NCBI GenBank assembly: GCA_016795035.1
Contig: JAEUIT010000072.1
Span: forward strand, 20,116-84,115
DNA length: 64,000 nt
Direction: 5' to 3'
DNA from: Phycisphaerae bacterium
GTDB lineage: Bacteria > Planctomycetota > Phycisphaerae > Phycisphaerales > SM1A02
Shown: one piece after another, positions 37,014-44,628 of the stretch
Numbering within the stretch: position 1 is the first letter of the stretch
Layout: every line of letters begins with the position of its first letter
Position numbers and translations under genes: made by a program
Notes under the pieces: model-generated
Databases searched by the model: none
What the model saw: only the letters and a program-made list of their open reading frames with translations
Told to the model about the DNA's origin: nothing

Positions 37014-37298
37014 TCAGGCGCTCGACGGAGTCGCGGCCTTCGCCGGCCGTCCGAGCGACTGCACCTTCGACGCCGACCAGCCCTTCGTACCCACGGCCGC
37101 GCAGTACTTCACGCGCTCGCCGTCCTTCAACGTTCGGAAGCCGTCGGGCTGCTCGATGACGCTGAAGTGCACGAAGATGTCCTGACCGCCGGGACCGACG
37201 ACGAAGCCGAAACCCTTGCGGGGATCGAACCACTTCACGGTGCCCTCTACGTCAACGAGGACGGACGTCTGCTCCGCCACGATTCGGGGATCGTCCAT
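37014..37298 (-). CDS. Cold-shock domain protein (CspA family)
   Basis: 94 residues from ATG 37298 with an AGAGGT ribosome-binding site 7 nt upstream. The single cold-shock domain shows GTVKWFDPRKGFGFV (RNP1 KGFGFV) and DIFVHFSVI (RNP2). Such proteins bind single-stranded RNA and DNA and act as RNA chaperones. A C-terminal extension of about 20 residues (KAATPSSA end) makes it longer than the usual 65-70. It is transcribed away from pnp's terminator and lies just upstream of the histidine kinase gene. Confidence 0.93.
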   Translation of the reverse strand: MDDPRIVAEQTSVLVDVEGTVKWFDPRKGFGFVVGPGGQDIFVHFSVIEQPDGFRTLKDGERVKYCAAVGTKGWSASKVQSLGRPAKAATPSSA

Positions 37299-37420
37299 GT
37301 GCCGCACCTCTTGCCGCACGGCCGAGTGGCCGCACGTCTACTTCAGATATGCGGCTACCCGCCGCACGCGGCCCATTGTGAATGCCTCGTGTGCGCACGG
37401 CAAGCGGCAACAGAAAGAAA

Positions 37421-37459
37421 GGCCGGATGAGAGGCGCTTCTCGCGCGTCTCATCCGGCC
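37421..37459 (-). terminator. Intrinsic terminator of pnp
   Basis: A perfect 12-bp stem (GGCCGGATGAGA / TCTCATCCGGCC) with a 15-nt loop lies 65 bp after the pnp stop. On the minus strand TTTCTTTCTG follows. Confidence 0.85.
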
Positions 37460-37524
37460 TTGTCGAGTGGAGTGACGTCTACAGAGTTCTACCGATGACG
37501 TCTGCCAGCGACCGTCGAGGGTGG

Positions 37525-39687
37525 TTAGCCACCCGCCGGGGCCGAACCGCCCGCGGCTTCCACGAGCAAAGCCTTACGCGACAACTTGATGCGGCCGTTC
37601 TCGTCGATGTTGATGACCTTCACGCGGATGCTGTCGCCGACCTTGACGACGTCGCTCACGGTCTTCACGTAGCCCTGTGCGAGCTCGCTGACGTGGCACA
37701 TGCCGTCGGTTCCAGGGACGAGTTCGACGAAGGCGCCGAAGTCCTTGACCGACACGACGCGGCCTTCGAAGACCGAGCCGACCTTGATTTCGGCGCCGAG
37801 CGCCTCGACTTCGGCCTTCGCCTGGCCAGCCTTCTCGGCGTCGGCACAGGCGATGAAGACGGTGCCATCTTCCTCGACGTCGATCTGGGCGCCGGTGCGC
37901 TCCTGGATCGAGCGGATCGTCTTGCCGCCCGGGCCGATGAGCTTGCCGATCTTGTCGGGGTCGATCTTGACCGTGATGATCCGCGGCGCGAACTTCGAGA
38001 TGTCCGCACGCGGCTTCGCGATCACGCTCTCCATCTGCGCGATGATCTGGAGACGGCCTTCCTTCGCCTGCGTGAAGATCTGCTCGATCTCGGCAACGCT
38101 GAGACCGCGGGCCTTCAGGTCAAGCTGAATGCCGGTGATGCCCTCGCGCGTGCCCGAGACCTTGAAGTCCATCTCGCCGAAGAAGTCTTCCTCGCCGATG
38201 ATGTCGGTGACGTGCGTGACCTTGCCGGTCGAGTCGGTGAAGCGACCGACCGAAATGCCGGCGCAGGTGTTCTTGATCGGGACGCCCGCGTCCATGAGCG
38301 CGAGGCAGCCGCCGCAGACCGACGCCATGCTCGACGAGCCGTTCGACTCGGTGATGTCGCTCACGATGCGGATCGTGTAGGGGAACTCTTCGCTCGACGG
38401 AAGGATCGCGAGGAGCGAACGTTCCGCAAGGGCGCCGTGGCCGAGCTCGCGCCGGCCCGGGCCGGCGATGCGGCCCGCTTCGCCGGTGCAGAAGGGCGGG
38501 AAGTTGTAGTGGAGGTAGAACTTCTTCGCGTACTCGGGGAGAAGTCCGTCGACGATCTGCTCGTCCTTGATCGTGCCGAGCGTGCAGGTGACGAGCGACT
38601 GCGTCTCGCCACGCTGGAAGAACGCCGAGCCGTGCGTGCGCGGGAAGATCGCGACCGACATGTCGAGCGGACGGATCTCGCGGAGACCGCGGCCGTCGGC
38701 GCGGATGCCGTGCTGCGACACGAGGTAGTGCGTGATCTTCTTCTCGAGGATGCGGAGCGCTTCCTTCGCCTCGCGGGCTCGCTTCTCGAGCTTGACGTGC
38801 TCGGAGTACGCGATGCCTTCGGGGATCGCGAAGTAGGTCTTGAGGACCTCGTCCTTGATCGCGTCGACGGCGTCGTTGCGGGCGTGCTTGCCCTTGATCT
38901 TGCGGGCTTCGACCATGCGGTCGTAGGCCTTCTCCTTGACGAGCTTCATGACCTCGTCGCTCGGGAGAACCGGGTCGCCCATCTTCGGCGCCGGCGCGTT
39001 CGCGCCGCGGCGGAGCTCTTCGATGAGTTCGAGCGTCGGCTTGATGCCTTGCTCGAGGCCGAAGCGGATCGCCTCGACCATCGACGCCTCGTCGACTTCG
39101 GCGGCGCCGACTTCGATCATGTTGATGCCGTCCTTGTGGCCGGAGAGGACGAGATCGATGTCGGAGTACTCGAGCTGCGACTGCGTCGGGTTCAGGACGA
39201 ACTGCGCGCCCTTCTCGGTGACGATGCGGCCGACGCGCACGGTCGCGACCGGGCCGAGAAACGGCGCGTCGGTGAGCGACAGGGCGGCCGACGCCGCGGT
39301 GCACGCAATGACGTCGGAGTCATTCTGCGTGTCGTGGCTCATGACGAGCGCCTGGAGCTGGATCTCGTCGATGAAGCCCTCGGGGAAGAGCGGACGGATC
39401 GGGCGATCCATCATGCGCATCGTGAGGACTTCCTTCTCGCTCGGCTGGCCTTCGCGCTTCTTGAAGCCGCCCGGGAACTTGCCCGCGGCCGGAGTCTTCT
39501 CGCGGTAGTCGCAGGTGAGGGGGAAGAAGTCGATGCCGGCGCGGGGATTCGCGCGGACGGCGGTGGCGAGGACGACGGTCTCGCCGTAGCTCGCGACGAC
39601 GGCGCCCGACGCGAGCTTCGCGACGCGGCCGGTTTCGAGGCGGAGCGTGCGCCCGCCGATGATCTTTTCGACAACAGTGATTGGCAT
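37525..39687 (-). CDS. pnp: Polyribonucleotide nucleotidyltransferase (PNPase)
   Basis: 720 residues, full length. It opens with the first RNase PH domain (GGRTLRLETGRVAKLASGAVV) and has the second RNase PH core with DITESNGSSSMASVCGG and MDAGVPIKN. The C-terminus holds a KH domain (IGPGGKTIRSIQERTG, near residue 585) and an S1 domain (GRVVSVKDFGAFVEL, near 640). PNPase is a phosphorolytic 3'-5' exoribonuclease of the degradosome and RNA decay. AGAAGGAC lies 8 nt before the ATG. It follows rpsO across a terminator, the gene order conserved in many bacteria. Confidence 0.97.
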   Translation of the reverse strand: MPITVVEKIIGGRTLRLETGRVAKLASGAVVASYGETVVLATAVRANPRAGIDFFPLTCDYREKTPAAGKFPGGFKKREGQPSEKEVLTMRMMDRPIRPLFPEGFIDEIQLQALVMSHDTQNDSDVIACTAASAALSLTDAPFLGPVATVRVGRIVTEKGAQFVLNPTQSQLEYSDIDLVLSGHKDGINMIEVGAAEVDEASMVEAIRFGLEQGIKPTLELIEELRRGANAPAPKMGDPVLPSDEVMKLVKEKAYDRMVEARKIKGKHARNDAVDAIKDEVLKTYFAIPEGIAYSEHVKLEKRAREAKEALRILEKKITHYLVSQHGIRADGRGLREIRPLDMSVAIFPRTHGSAFFQRGETQSLVTCTLGTIKDEQIVDGLLPEYAKKFYLHYNFPPFCTGEAGRIAGPGRRELGHGALAERSLLAILPSSEEFPYTIRIVSDITESNGSSSMASVCGGCLALMDAGVPIKNTCAGISVGRFTDSTGKVTHVTDIIGEEDFFGEMDFKVSGTREGITGIQLDLKARGLSVAEIEQIFTQAKEGRLQIIAQMESVIAKPRADISKFAPRIITVKIDPDKIGKLIGPGGKTIRSIQERTGAQIDVEEDGTVFIACADAEKAGQAKAEVEALGAEIKVGSVFEGRVVSVKDFGAFVELVPGTDGMCHVSELAQGYVKTVSDVVKVGDSIRVKVINIDENGRIKLSRKALLVEAAGGSAPAGG

Positions 39688-39945
39688 AGTTCTAGTCCTT
39701 CTGTGTTGTCCGCTGACTCGACTCTTTTGATTCGGCTAGAGGGCGCGGGGCAACGAACTGCCGTCGTCATGACGGAAGCTCGGTCTGCAACGCGCCCACA
39801 GTCGAACCAGTCGGAACGTCTTGTCGCGAACGCTTCGGCGCCGGCCTTCCACCATGGAACGCACGCGCGCCGACCGATTGCGGAATGGTCGACATCCGCT
39901 CGCCCTTCGCCTTTCGACGAAACAGGGTCGAGCGGGGTAACGAAA

Positions 39946-39973
39946 ACGGCGGCGCGATTCGTCGCGCCGCCGT
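39946..39973 (-). terminator. Intrinsic terminator between rpsO and pnp
   Basis: A perfect 12-bp GC-rich stem (ACGGCGGCGCGA / TCGCGCCGCCGT) with a 4-nt loop begins 4 bp after the rpsO stop; the minus strand continues with TTTCGTTACC. It should separate rpsO from pnp, with partial read-through possible. Confidence 0.85.
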
Positions 39974-39977
39974 CGGT

Positions 39978-40247
39978 TTACTTGCGGAGTCCGAGCTTCT
40001 TGATCAGTTCCTGGTAGCGGTCGCGATCAGTCGTCGCGAGGTACTTGAGGAGCCGATTTCGTCGGCCGACCATCAAGAGGAGGCCGCGCCGCGAGGCGTG
40101 GTCCATCTTGTTGCCCTTGAGGTGGTCGTTCAGCGCGACGATGCGCTCGGTGAGGATGGCGACCTGCACTTCCGGGCTGCCCACGTCCTTGTCGTGACGA
40201 CGGTGGGAGCGGATGACGCTGGTTCGCTTGGCTTGAGAAATGGTCAT
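39978..40247 (-). CDS. rpsO: 30S ribosomal protein S15
   Basis: Exactly 89 residues from ATG 40247 ([10 protein letters not shown]), the universal S15 length. Family motifs are present: [33 protein letters not shown] and [10 protein letters not shown], ending KKLGLRK. S15 is a primary binder of 16S rRNA at the h20-h22 three-way junction. The frame is open further upstream, but that part translates intergenic repeat DNA and is not real. The leader can form a three-way junction (separate entry) and may mediate autoregulation. pnp lies downstream. Confidence 0.97.
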   Translation of the reverse strand: MTISQAKRTSVIRSHRRHDKDVGSPEVQVAILTERIVALNDHLKGNKMDHASRRGLLLMVGRRNRLLKYLATTDRDRYQELIKKLGLRK

Positions 40248-40250
40248 TTG

Positions 40251-40316
40251 GCGATTCTCTGTCATTGGCCCCGCAACGCATGGCGAGGCCGAGTTCTGAC
40301 TCGTTTGAAGAATCGC
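40251..40316 (-). promoter_or_regulatory. Putative S15-responsive three-way-junction leader of rpsO
   Basis: On the minus strand the leader contains P1 (GCGATTCT / AGAATCGC, 8 bp), closing three nucleotides before the AUG and covering the GAGAA-type ribosome-binding site. Inside P1 are P2 (CGAGT / ACTCG, loop CAGA) and P3 (GCCUCGC / GCGGGGC with one U-G pair, 8-nt loop), stacked with no nucleotides between P2 and P3. S15 leaders in other bacteria use three-way junctions or pseudoknots near the start codon. This assignment is from base pairing seen by eye. Confidence 0.5.
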
Positions 40317-40397
40317 GAATGCTAACGGAAGGGCCCGGAGCCCGCAAGGAGTTTGTGGGGGCGGGAGGTATGCCGAACGAGCGACAGCCGGGGGATT

Positions 40398-40526
40398 GCC
40401 CCCTCCGTCATCGCTTCGCGATGCCACCTCCCCCACGAAACGTGGGGGAGGAGTGGCCTTTAGATCCTCCCCCAGCTCCGCTGGGGGAGGGGGACCGTCG
40501 CGCTAGCGACGGTGGTGGGGGCTGGG
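40398..40526. repeat. Palindromic MITE-like intergenic repeat, copy 1
   Basis: About 129 bp starting GCCCCCTCCGTCATCGC. It contains three internal inverted repeats: a TCGCTTCGCGA arm, CCTCCCCCAC/GTGGGGGAGG, and CTCCCCCAGC/GCTGGGGGAG. It closes with ACCGTCGC/GCGACGGT and GGTGGTGGGGGCT. The two ends are imperfect inverted repeats of each other. A tail of CTCTGTCT/GGCTTTCTG-type sequence follows. Confidence 0.85.
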
Positions 40527-40565
40527 CCTCTATCTGTCTCTGCTTTCTGTCTCGGCTTTCTGCTC

Positions 40566-40692
40566 GCCCCCTCCGTCATCGCTTCGCGATGCCACCTCCC
40601 CCACGAAACGTGGGGGAGGAGTGGCTTTTAGATCCTCCCCGAGCTCCGCTGGGGGAGGGGGACCGTCGCGAAGCGACGGTGGTGGGGGCTGG
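40566..40692. repeat. Palindromic MITE-like intergenic repeat, copy 2
   Basis: A nearly identical second copy of the 40398-40526 element, offset by 168 bp at its left end, with a few substitutions (for example GAGTGGCTTTTAG for GAGTGGCCTTTAG) and one small indel. Confidence 0.85.
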
Positions 40693-40741
40693 CCAAAACC
40701 AGCCTGGGGCCCTTCGCGGCGGAGCCGCGACTCAGCCATTC

Positions 40742-40815
40742 GACCGTCGCGCGAGCGACGGTGGTGGGGGCTCGCCCTCCCTCTGTCTCGGCTTTCTGTC
40801 TCGGCTTTCTGCTCA
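40742..40815. repeat. Partial third copy of the intergenic repeat
   Basis: Only the right end (GACCGTCGCGCGAGCGACGGTGG followed by TGGGGGCT) is present, with the same CTGTCTCGGCTTTCTG tail, itself duplicated, that follows copy 1. Confidence 0.7.
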
Positions 40816-40817
40816 CC

Positions 40818-41999
40818 TCACCCCGTCCACGCCGCCAAAAGGAGCGTCAGGTCCGGCCCGCTCACCGTGCCATCGCCGTTCAGGTCGGCGAGGGTCGGCC
40901 GCGTCGTTCCCCAGGCCGCGAGAAGGAGCCCGAGGTCGTCGCCACTGACCGCCCCGTCGCCGTTGAGGTCGGCCGGGGTCTTGAGCGCCACCGCCCCGGA
41001 GTCGGGGTCGACGATCAGCCCCGACACGTCGACCGCCTCGAACATGAAGCCCTTCAGGTCGCCGAGCGACGACAGCGCGTCGTCGTCCCACCGGACATCG
41101 TGCGTCCCGGTCACGTACCAGTTCGAGCCGTTGTCCGCCAAGATGATCCCGTAGGTCTTCATCGCCTCGACGATCGGCCGCACCTCGACCGGGAAGTCGC
41201 CGACATTCACGGACGACTTCAACCGGAAGCGCTGCCCCATCGGCGGCCGCGCGGGATTGGTCGATGAGCTCGCGTCGTGCCGCGCCGGCCAGACGTGGGC
41301 TTTCCGAGTCTGCACGCACGTGAAGCGGAGCGCATGGCGGATCTCGCCGCTCGCGACCTCGTCGTAGCGAACGAGACCGGGCAAGATCGGGAGGCCGGCG
41401 GCGTCAGCGCTTGTCCAGCCGTCCGGTCGGAGCGCGTTACTCGAGAGGTCCCACCGCGCGCCCGAGCCGGCGGTCCACGCGCCGTCCTTCGCGGGGTAGG
41501 CCGCGTACAGCTCATGCAGCGTGCACGGTTCGCCGTCGGCGCCGAGCTGCACGATCAGGATGTGTCGATCGCCGTCGCTGTCGGGTCCGCCCTCGATCGG
41601 CGGGTTCGGCGGGATCGGGTACGGACCGGGATCGCTCTCCGAGTCGTACTCGAACGAGACGTCGACAAGCGGCTGGTCGAAGGGGACGACGACGAACGGA
41701 ATGCCGATCGGCGCGCCGCGATAGAAGGTGCCGAAGTCGGGATGGACGCCGACACTCGTGCCGATCGTCGCGATGTACGCGTCGGACGAAGGATCGACGG
41801 GCAGCGTGTCGATCGGCACGTTCCAGATGTTGTTCGCCGGGAAGAGCGGGCAACCGCCGACGTCGTCGCCGGCTGCAACGGGGAGTGCGAAGGCGAGGAT
41901 CGCAAACGCGCCGAGGCTGCAACGCAGAGTTGCCCGACGCTCACGCGCGAGCGGCGAATGCGTTGATCTGATCAAAGGCGGCGGAGAAGTACGCTTCAT
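40818..41999 (-). CDS. Secreted protein with C-terminal dockerin-like repeat pair
   Basis: I use ATG 41999, giving 393 residues; this start overlaps the dehydrogenase gene by 59 bp, and a TTG at 41975 is the alternative. Signal peptide LGAFAILAFALPVAAG ends near residue 45. The mature body has CPLFPANNIWNVPIDTLPVD and DRHILIVQLGADGEPCTLHEL, features I do not place in a named family. The last 50 residues are two dockerin-like Ca-binding loops: DLNGDGAVSGDDLGLLLAAW and DLNGDGTVSGPDLTLLLAAW. In planctomycetes such pairs sit at the C-terminus of large secreted proteins. The export route is not shown by the sequence. Confidence 0.78.
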   Translation of the reverse strand: MKRTSPPPLIRSTHSPLARERRATLRCSLGAFAILAFALPVAAGDDVGGCPLFPANNIWNVPIDTLPVDPSSDAYIATIGTSVGVHPDFGTFYRGAPIGIPFVVVPFDQPLVDVSFEYDSESDPGPYPIPPNPPIEGGPDSDGDRHILIVQLGADGEPCTLHELYAAYPAKDGAWTAGSGARWDLSSNALRPDGWTSADAAGLPILPGLVRYDEVASGEIRHALRFTCVQTRKAHVWPARHDASSSTNPARPPMGQRFRLKSSVNVGDFPVEVRPIVEAMKTYGIILADNGSNWYVTGTHDVRWDDDALSSLGDLKGFMFEAVDVSGLIVDPDSGAVALKTPADLNGDGAVSGDDLGLLLAAWGTTRPTLADLNGDGTVSGPDLTLLLAAWTG

Positions 42000-42873
42000 A
42001 GGTGTCTCGCTCCACGAAGCCGAGGTGCGGCGTCGCCAAACATTGCGGCAGCTGAAGGATCGGATCCGACGCCCCAAGCACCGGCTCGCGCTCGAAGACG
42101 TCGATCGCCGCGCGCCCCGGTCGACCCTTTCGTAGCGCCGTCTCGAGCGCGCCCGGCACGACGAGTTCCGCGCGGCTCGTATTGAGGAAGATCGCATCGC
42201 GATCCATGCGCGCGAAGTCCTCGGCGGTCACGATTCCGCGCGTTTCGGGCGTGAGCCGTAGATGAAGCGACACGAGATCGCACGCGGCGAAGAACTCCTC
42301 GCGCGACGCGGCGCACGTCAGGCCGTCGGCACGGGCCCGATCGAGCGTCGTCTCGCGTCCCCACGCCACGACCTCGGCGCCGAACGCCGAGACAAGCCGC
42401 GCGACCTGCACGCCGATTCGTCCGTAGCCATAGATTCCGAAGCGTCGGCCCCGGAGCGTGCGCCCGAGCGAGCGTTGCCAGCCGCCCGCCTTGAGATTCG
42501 TCGCCTCGTCGACGAGATGCCGCAGGCTCGCGAGCGCGAGAAGCACCGTGAGTTCCGCGGTGCCCGCGCCGCCGCCCGCGCTCTCCGTGACCACGATGCC
42601 GCGGCGCTCGCACGCCGCGCGGTCAAGGTGCGGCCCGACCTTGCCGGTCTGGGCGATGAGGCGGAGGCGCGGCAGCCGGTCGAGCAGCGCCGCGTCGATC
42701 GCGGTGCGCTCGCGGATCAGGATCACGGCCTCGGCGTCGCGCAGCCGGACCGCAAGGTCGTCGCGGTCGCGCGGCGCCGTCGTGAGCACGGTGACGTCGT
42801 GGCCGCGGGCCTTCTCGAACGCCGTGAGCGTGCGGACGCATTCGGCGTAGTCATCGAGGACGACGATCTGCAC
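41941..42873 (-). CDS. D-2-hydroxyacid dehydrogenase family protein (NAD-dependent)
   Basis: 310 residues with the D-isomer-specific 2-hydroxyacid dehydrogenase fold. The Rossmann motif GYGRIG is at 149-154, and the active-site triad positions are Arg234 (NTSRAEL), Glu in DVFEREP (about 261-263) and His283 (TPHLGF). The substrate is not determined; phosphoglycerate, glycerate or another 2-hydroxyacid are possible. It is divergent from the acyl-CoA carboxylase gene (58 bp spacer). Its end overlaps the start chosen for the secreted protein downstream. Confidence 0.9.
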   Translation of the reverse strand: MQIVVLDDYAECVRTLTAFEKARGHDVTVLTTAPRDRDDLAVRLRDAEAVILIRERTAIDAALLDRLPRLRLIAQTGKVGPHLDRAACERRGIVVTESAGGGAGTAELTVLLALASLRHLVDEATNLKAGGWQRSLGRTLRGRRFGIYGYGRIGVQVARLVSAFGAEVVAWGRETTLDRARADGLTCAASREEFFAACDLVSLHLRLTPETRGIVTAEDFARMDRDAIFLNTSRAELVVPGALETALRKGRPGRAAIDVFEREPVLGASDPILQLPQCLATPHLGFVERDTYEAYFSAAFDQINAFAARA

Positions 42874-42931
42874 GGAACCCGAAGCGTATCGCCGCCCTTC
42901 GTTCGCCGCCCTTCTGTATCTTCATCCGCCT

Positions 42932-44596
42932 ATGTCACACGCCTCCGCGCCCGCCGCTCCGTCCGCAACGAAGTCACCGTTGGCTCTCGCGGCCGCCACG
43001 CTCGCGACGCAGATCGCGAAGATCGAGGAAGGCGGCGGCGCCGGCGGCGTTGAGCGGCAGCACCGGCTGGGCCGGCTCACGGCGCGCGAGCGCATCGCGC
43101 GGCTCATCGATCCCGGCTCGACGACGTTCGAAGTCGGCCAGTTCGCCGCGTGGAACATGTACCGCGAGTACGGCGGCGCGGTGTCCGCGGGCGTCGTGAC
43201 CTCGATCGGCGAAGTCGACGGACGGCTCGCGATGATCGTCGCGAACGACGCGACGGTGAAGGCCGGCGCCTTCTTCCCGATGACGTGCAAGAAGATCATC
43301 CGTGCACAGGCGATCGCCGAGCGCGCCCGCATGCCGCTCATCTATCTCGTCGACTCGGCGGGCGTCTTCTTACCGTTGCAGGAGGACGTCTTCCCCGACA
43401 CCGACGACTTCGGCCGCATCTTCCGCAACAACGCGGTGATCTCGGCGCAGGGCATTCCGCAGATCGCCGCGATCATGGGCAACTGCGTCGCGGGCGGCGG
43501 CTACCTGCCTGTCCTCTGCGACACGCTCCTCATGACCGAAGGCAGCGGCCTCTATCTCGCAGGCCCCGCGCTCGTGAAGGCCGCGATCGGCCAGGAGGTC
43601 GAAAGTGAGGAGTTAGGCGGCGCGAAGATGCACGCCGAGATCTCCGGCACGATCGACTTCCGCGAGAAGGACGATCCCGCCTGCCTCACGCGGCTGCGCT
43701 CGATCTTCAGCGCGAACCGCGCGACGAAGCCGGCGCCGCGTCCGCCGTTCGACGCGAAGGCGCCGAAGCGCTCCGCCGACGACATCTTCACCGTCTTCCG
43801 CAGCGAGCCGGGACAGCAGTACGACGTCGAGGATCTCCTCGAGTGCCTCGTCGACGAAGGCACGTTCGACGAGTACCGCGCCGAGTACGGCCGCTCGCTC
43901 GTCTGCGCGTTCGCGCGCATCGGCGGGTTCCCGTGCGGCATCGTCGCGAACCAGAAGAAGCTCACGCAGAAGAAGATGCCGGGCGGCAAGGCCGGGCCGT
44001 CGACCGCGGTGAACATGCCGAGCGTCATCTACGACGACTCCGCCGACAAGGCCGCGCGCTTCATCATGGACTGCAACCAGAAGCGCATCCCGATCATCTT
44101 CATGCACGACACGACCGGCTTTATGGTCGGACGCGACAGCGAGCAGGGGGGCATCATCCGCTCCGGCGCGAAGATGGTGAACGCGATGAGCAACTGCGTC
44201 GTCCCGAAGATCGCGCTCATCCTCAACTCGAGCTACGGCGCCGGCAACTACGCGATGTGCGGCCGCGCGTTCGATCCCTTCCTCACGCTCGCGTGGCCCG
44301 GCTCGAAGTGCTCGGTGATGGGCGCCGCGCAGGCGGCGAGCGTGCTGCTGCAGATCGACCTCGCCGCGCGGGAACGGAAGGGCGAGAAGATCGACGAGGA
44401 AACGCGGAAGCAGCTCCTCGCCGCGATCACCGCGAGCTACAGCGAGCAGCAGGACATCCTGTACGGCGCCGCCCGCGGCTGGCTCGACCGCATGATCGAT
44501 CCTGCGAAGACGCGCGACGAGCTCATCGCCAGCCTCCGCATCGCCGCGATGGTGCCCTGCAACGCGGACTACCGGACGGGCGTCCTGCAGACGTGA
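42932..44596 (+). CDS. Acyl-CoA carboxylase carboxyltransferase (beta) subunit
   Basis: 554 residues with the two-crotonase-fold architecture of methylcrotonyl/propionyl-CoA carboxylase beta subunits. The N-terminal half has RLTARERIARLIDPGS, IIRAQAIAERARMPLIYLVDSAG and GNCVAGGGYLPVLCD. The C-terminal half has IIRSGAKMVNAMSNCVVPK and SYGAGNYAMCGRAFDP. The FLTLAWPGSKCSVMGAAQAA region is typical of the 3-methylcrotonyl-CoA type. It transfers carboxyl groups from biotin to an acyl-CoA. No biotin carboxylase or BCCP gene is adjacent, so the partner lies elsewhere. It starts 58 bp from the divergent dehydrogenase gene. Confidence 0.92.
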   Translation: MSHASAPAAPSATKSPLALAAATLATQIAKIEEGGGAGGVERQHRLGRLTARERIARLIDPGSTTFEVGQFAAWNMYREYGGAVSAGVVTSIGEVDGRLAMIVANDATVKAGAFFPMTCKKIIRAQAIAERARMPLIYLVDSAGVFLPLQEDVFPDTDDFGRIFRNNAVISAQGIPQIAAIMGNCVAGGGYLPVLCDTLLMTEGSGLYLAGPALVKAAIGQEVESEELGGAKMHAEISGTIDFREKDDPACLTRLRSIFSANRATKPAPRPPFDAKAPKRSADDIFTVFRSEPGQQYDVEDLLECLVDEGTFDEYRAEYGRSLVCAFARIGGFPCGIVANQKKLTQKKMPGGKAGPSTAVNMPSVIYDDSADKAARFIMDCNQKRIPIIFMHDTTGFMVGRDSEQGGIIRSGAKMVNAMSNCVVPKIALILNSSYGAGNYAMCGRAFDPFLTLAWPGSKCSVMGAAQAASVLLQIDLAARERKGEKIDEETRKQLLAAITASYSEQQDILYGAARGWLDRMIDPAKTRDELIASLRIAAMVPCNADYRTGVLQT

Positions 44597-44628
44597 ACGA
44601 AGGCGGAACCGCGGTGCTGTCGCCGCAC

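Noticed and set aside
40398..40815. Possible CRISPR-like array
   Set aside because: Only two full copies of a 130-bp palindromic unit; no short regular repeats with unique spacers and no cas genes.
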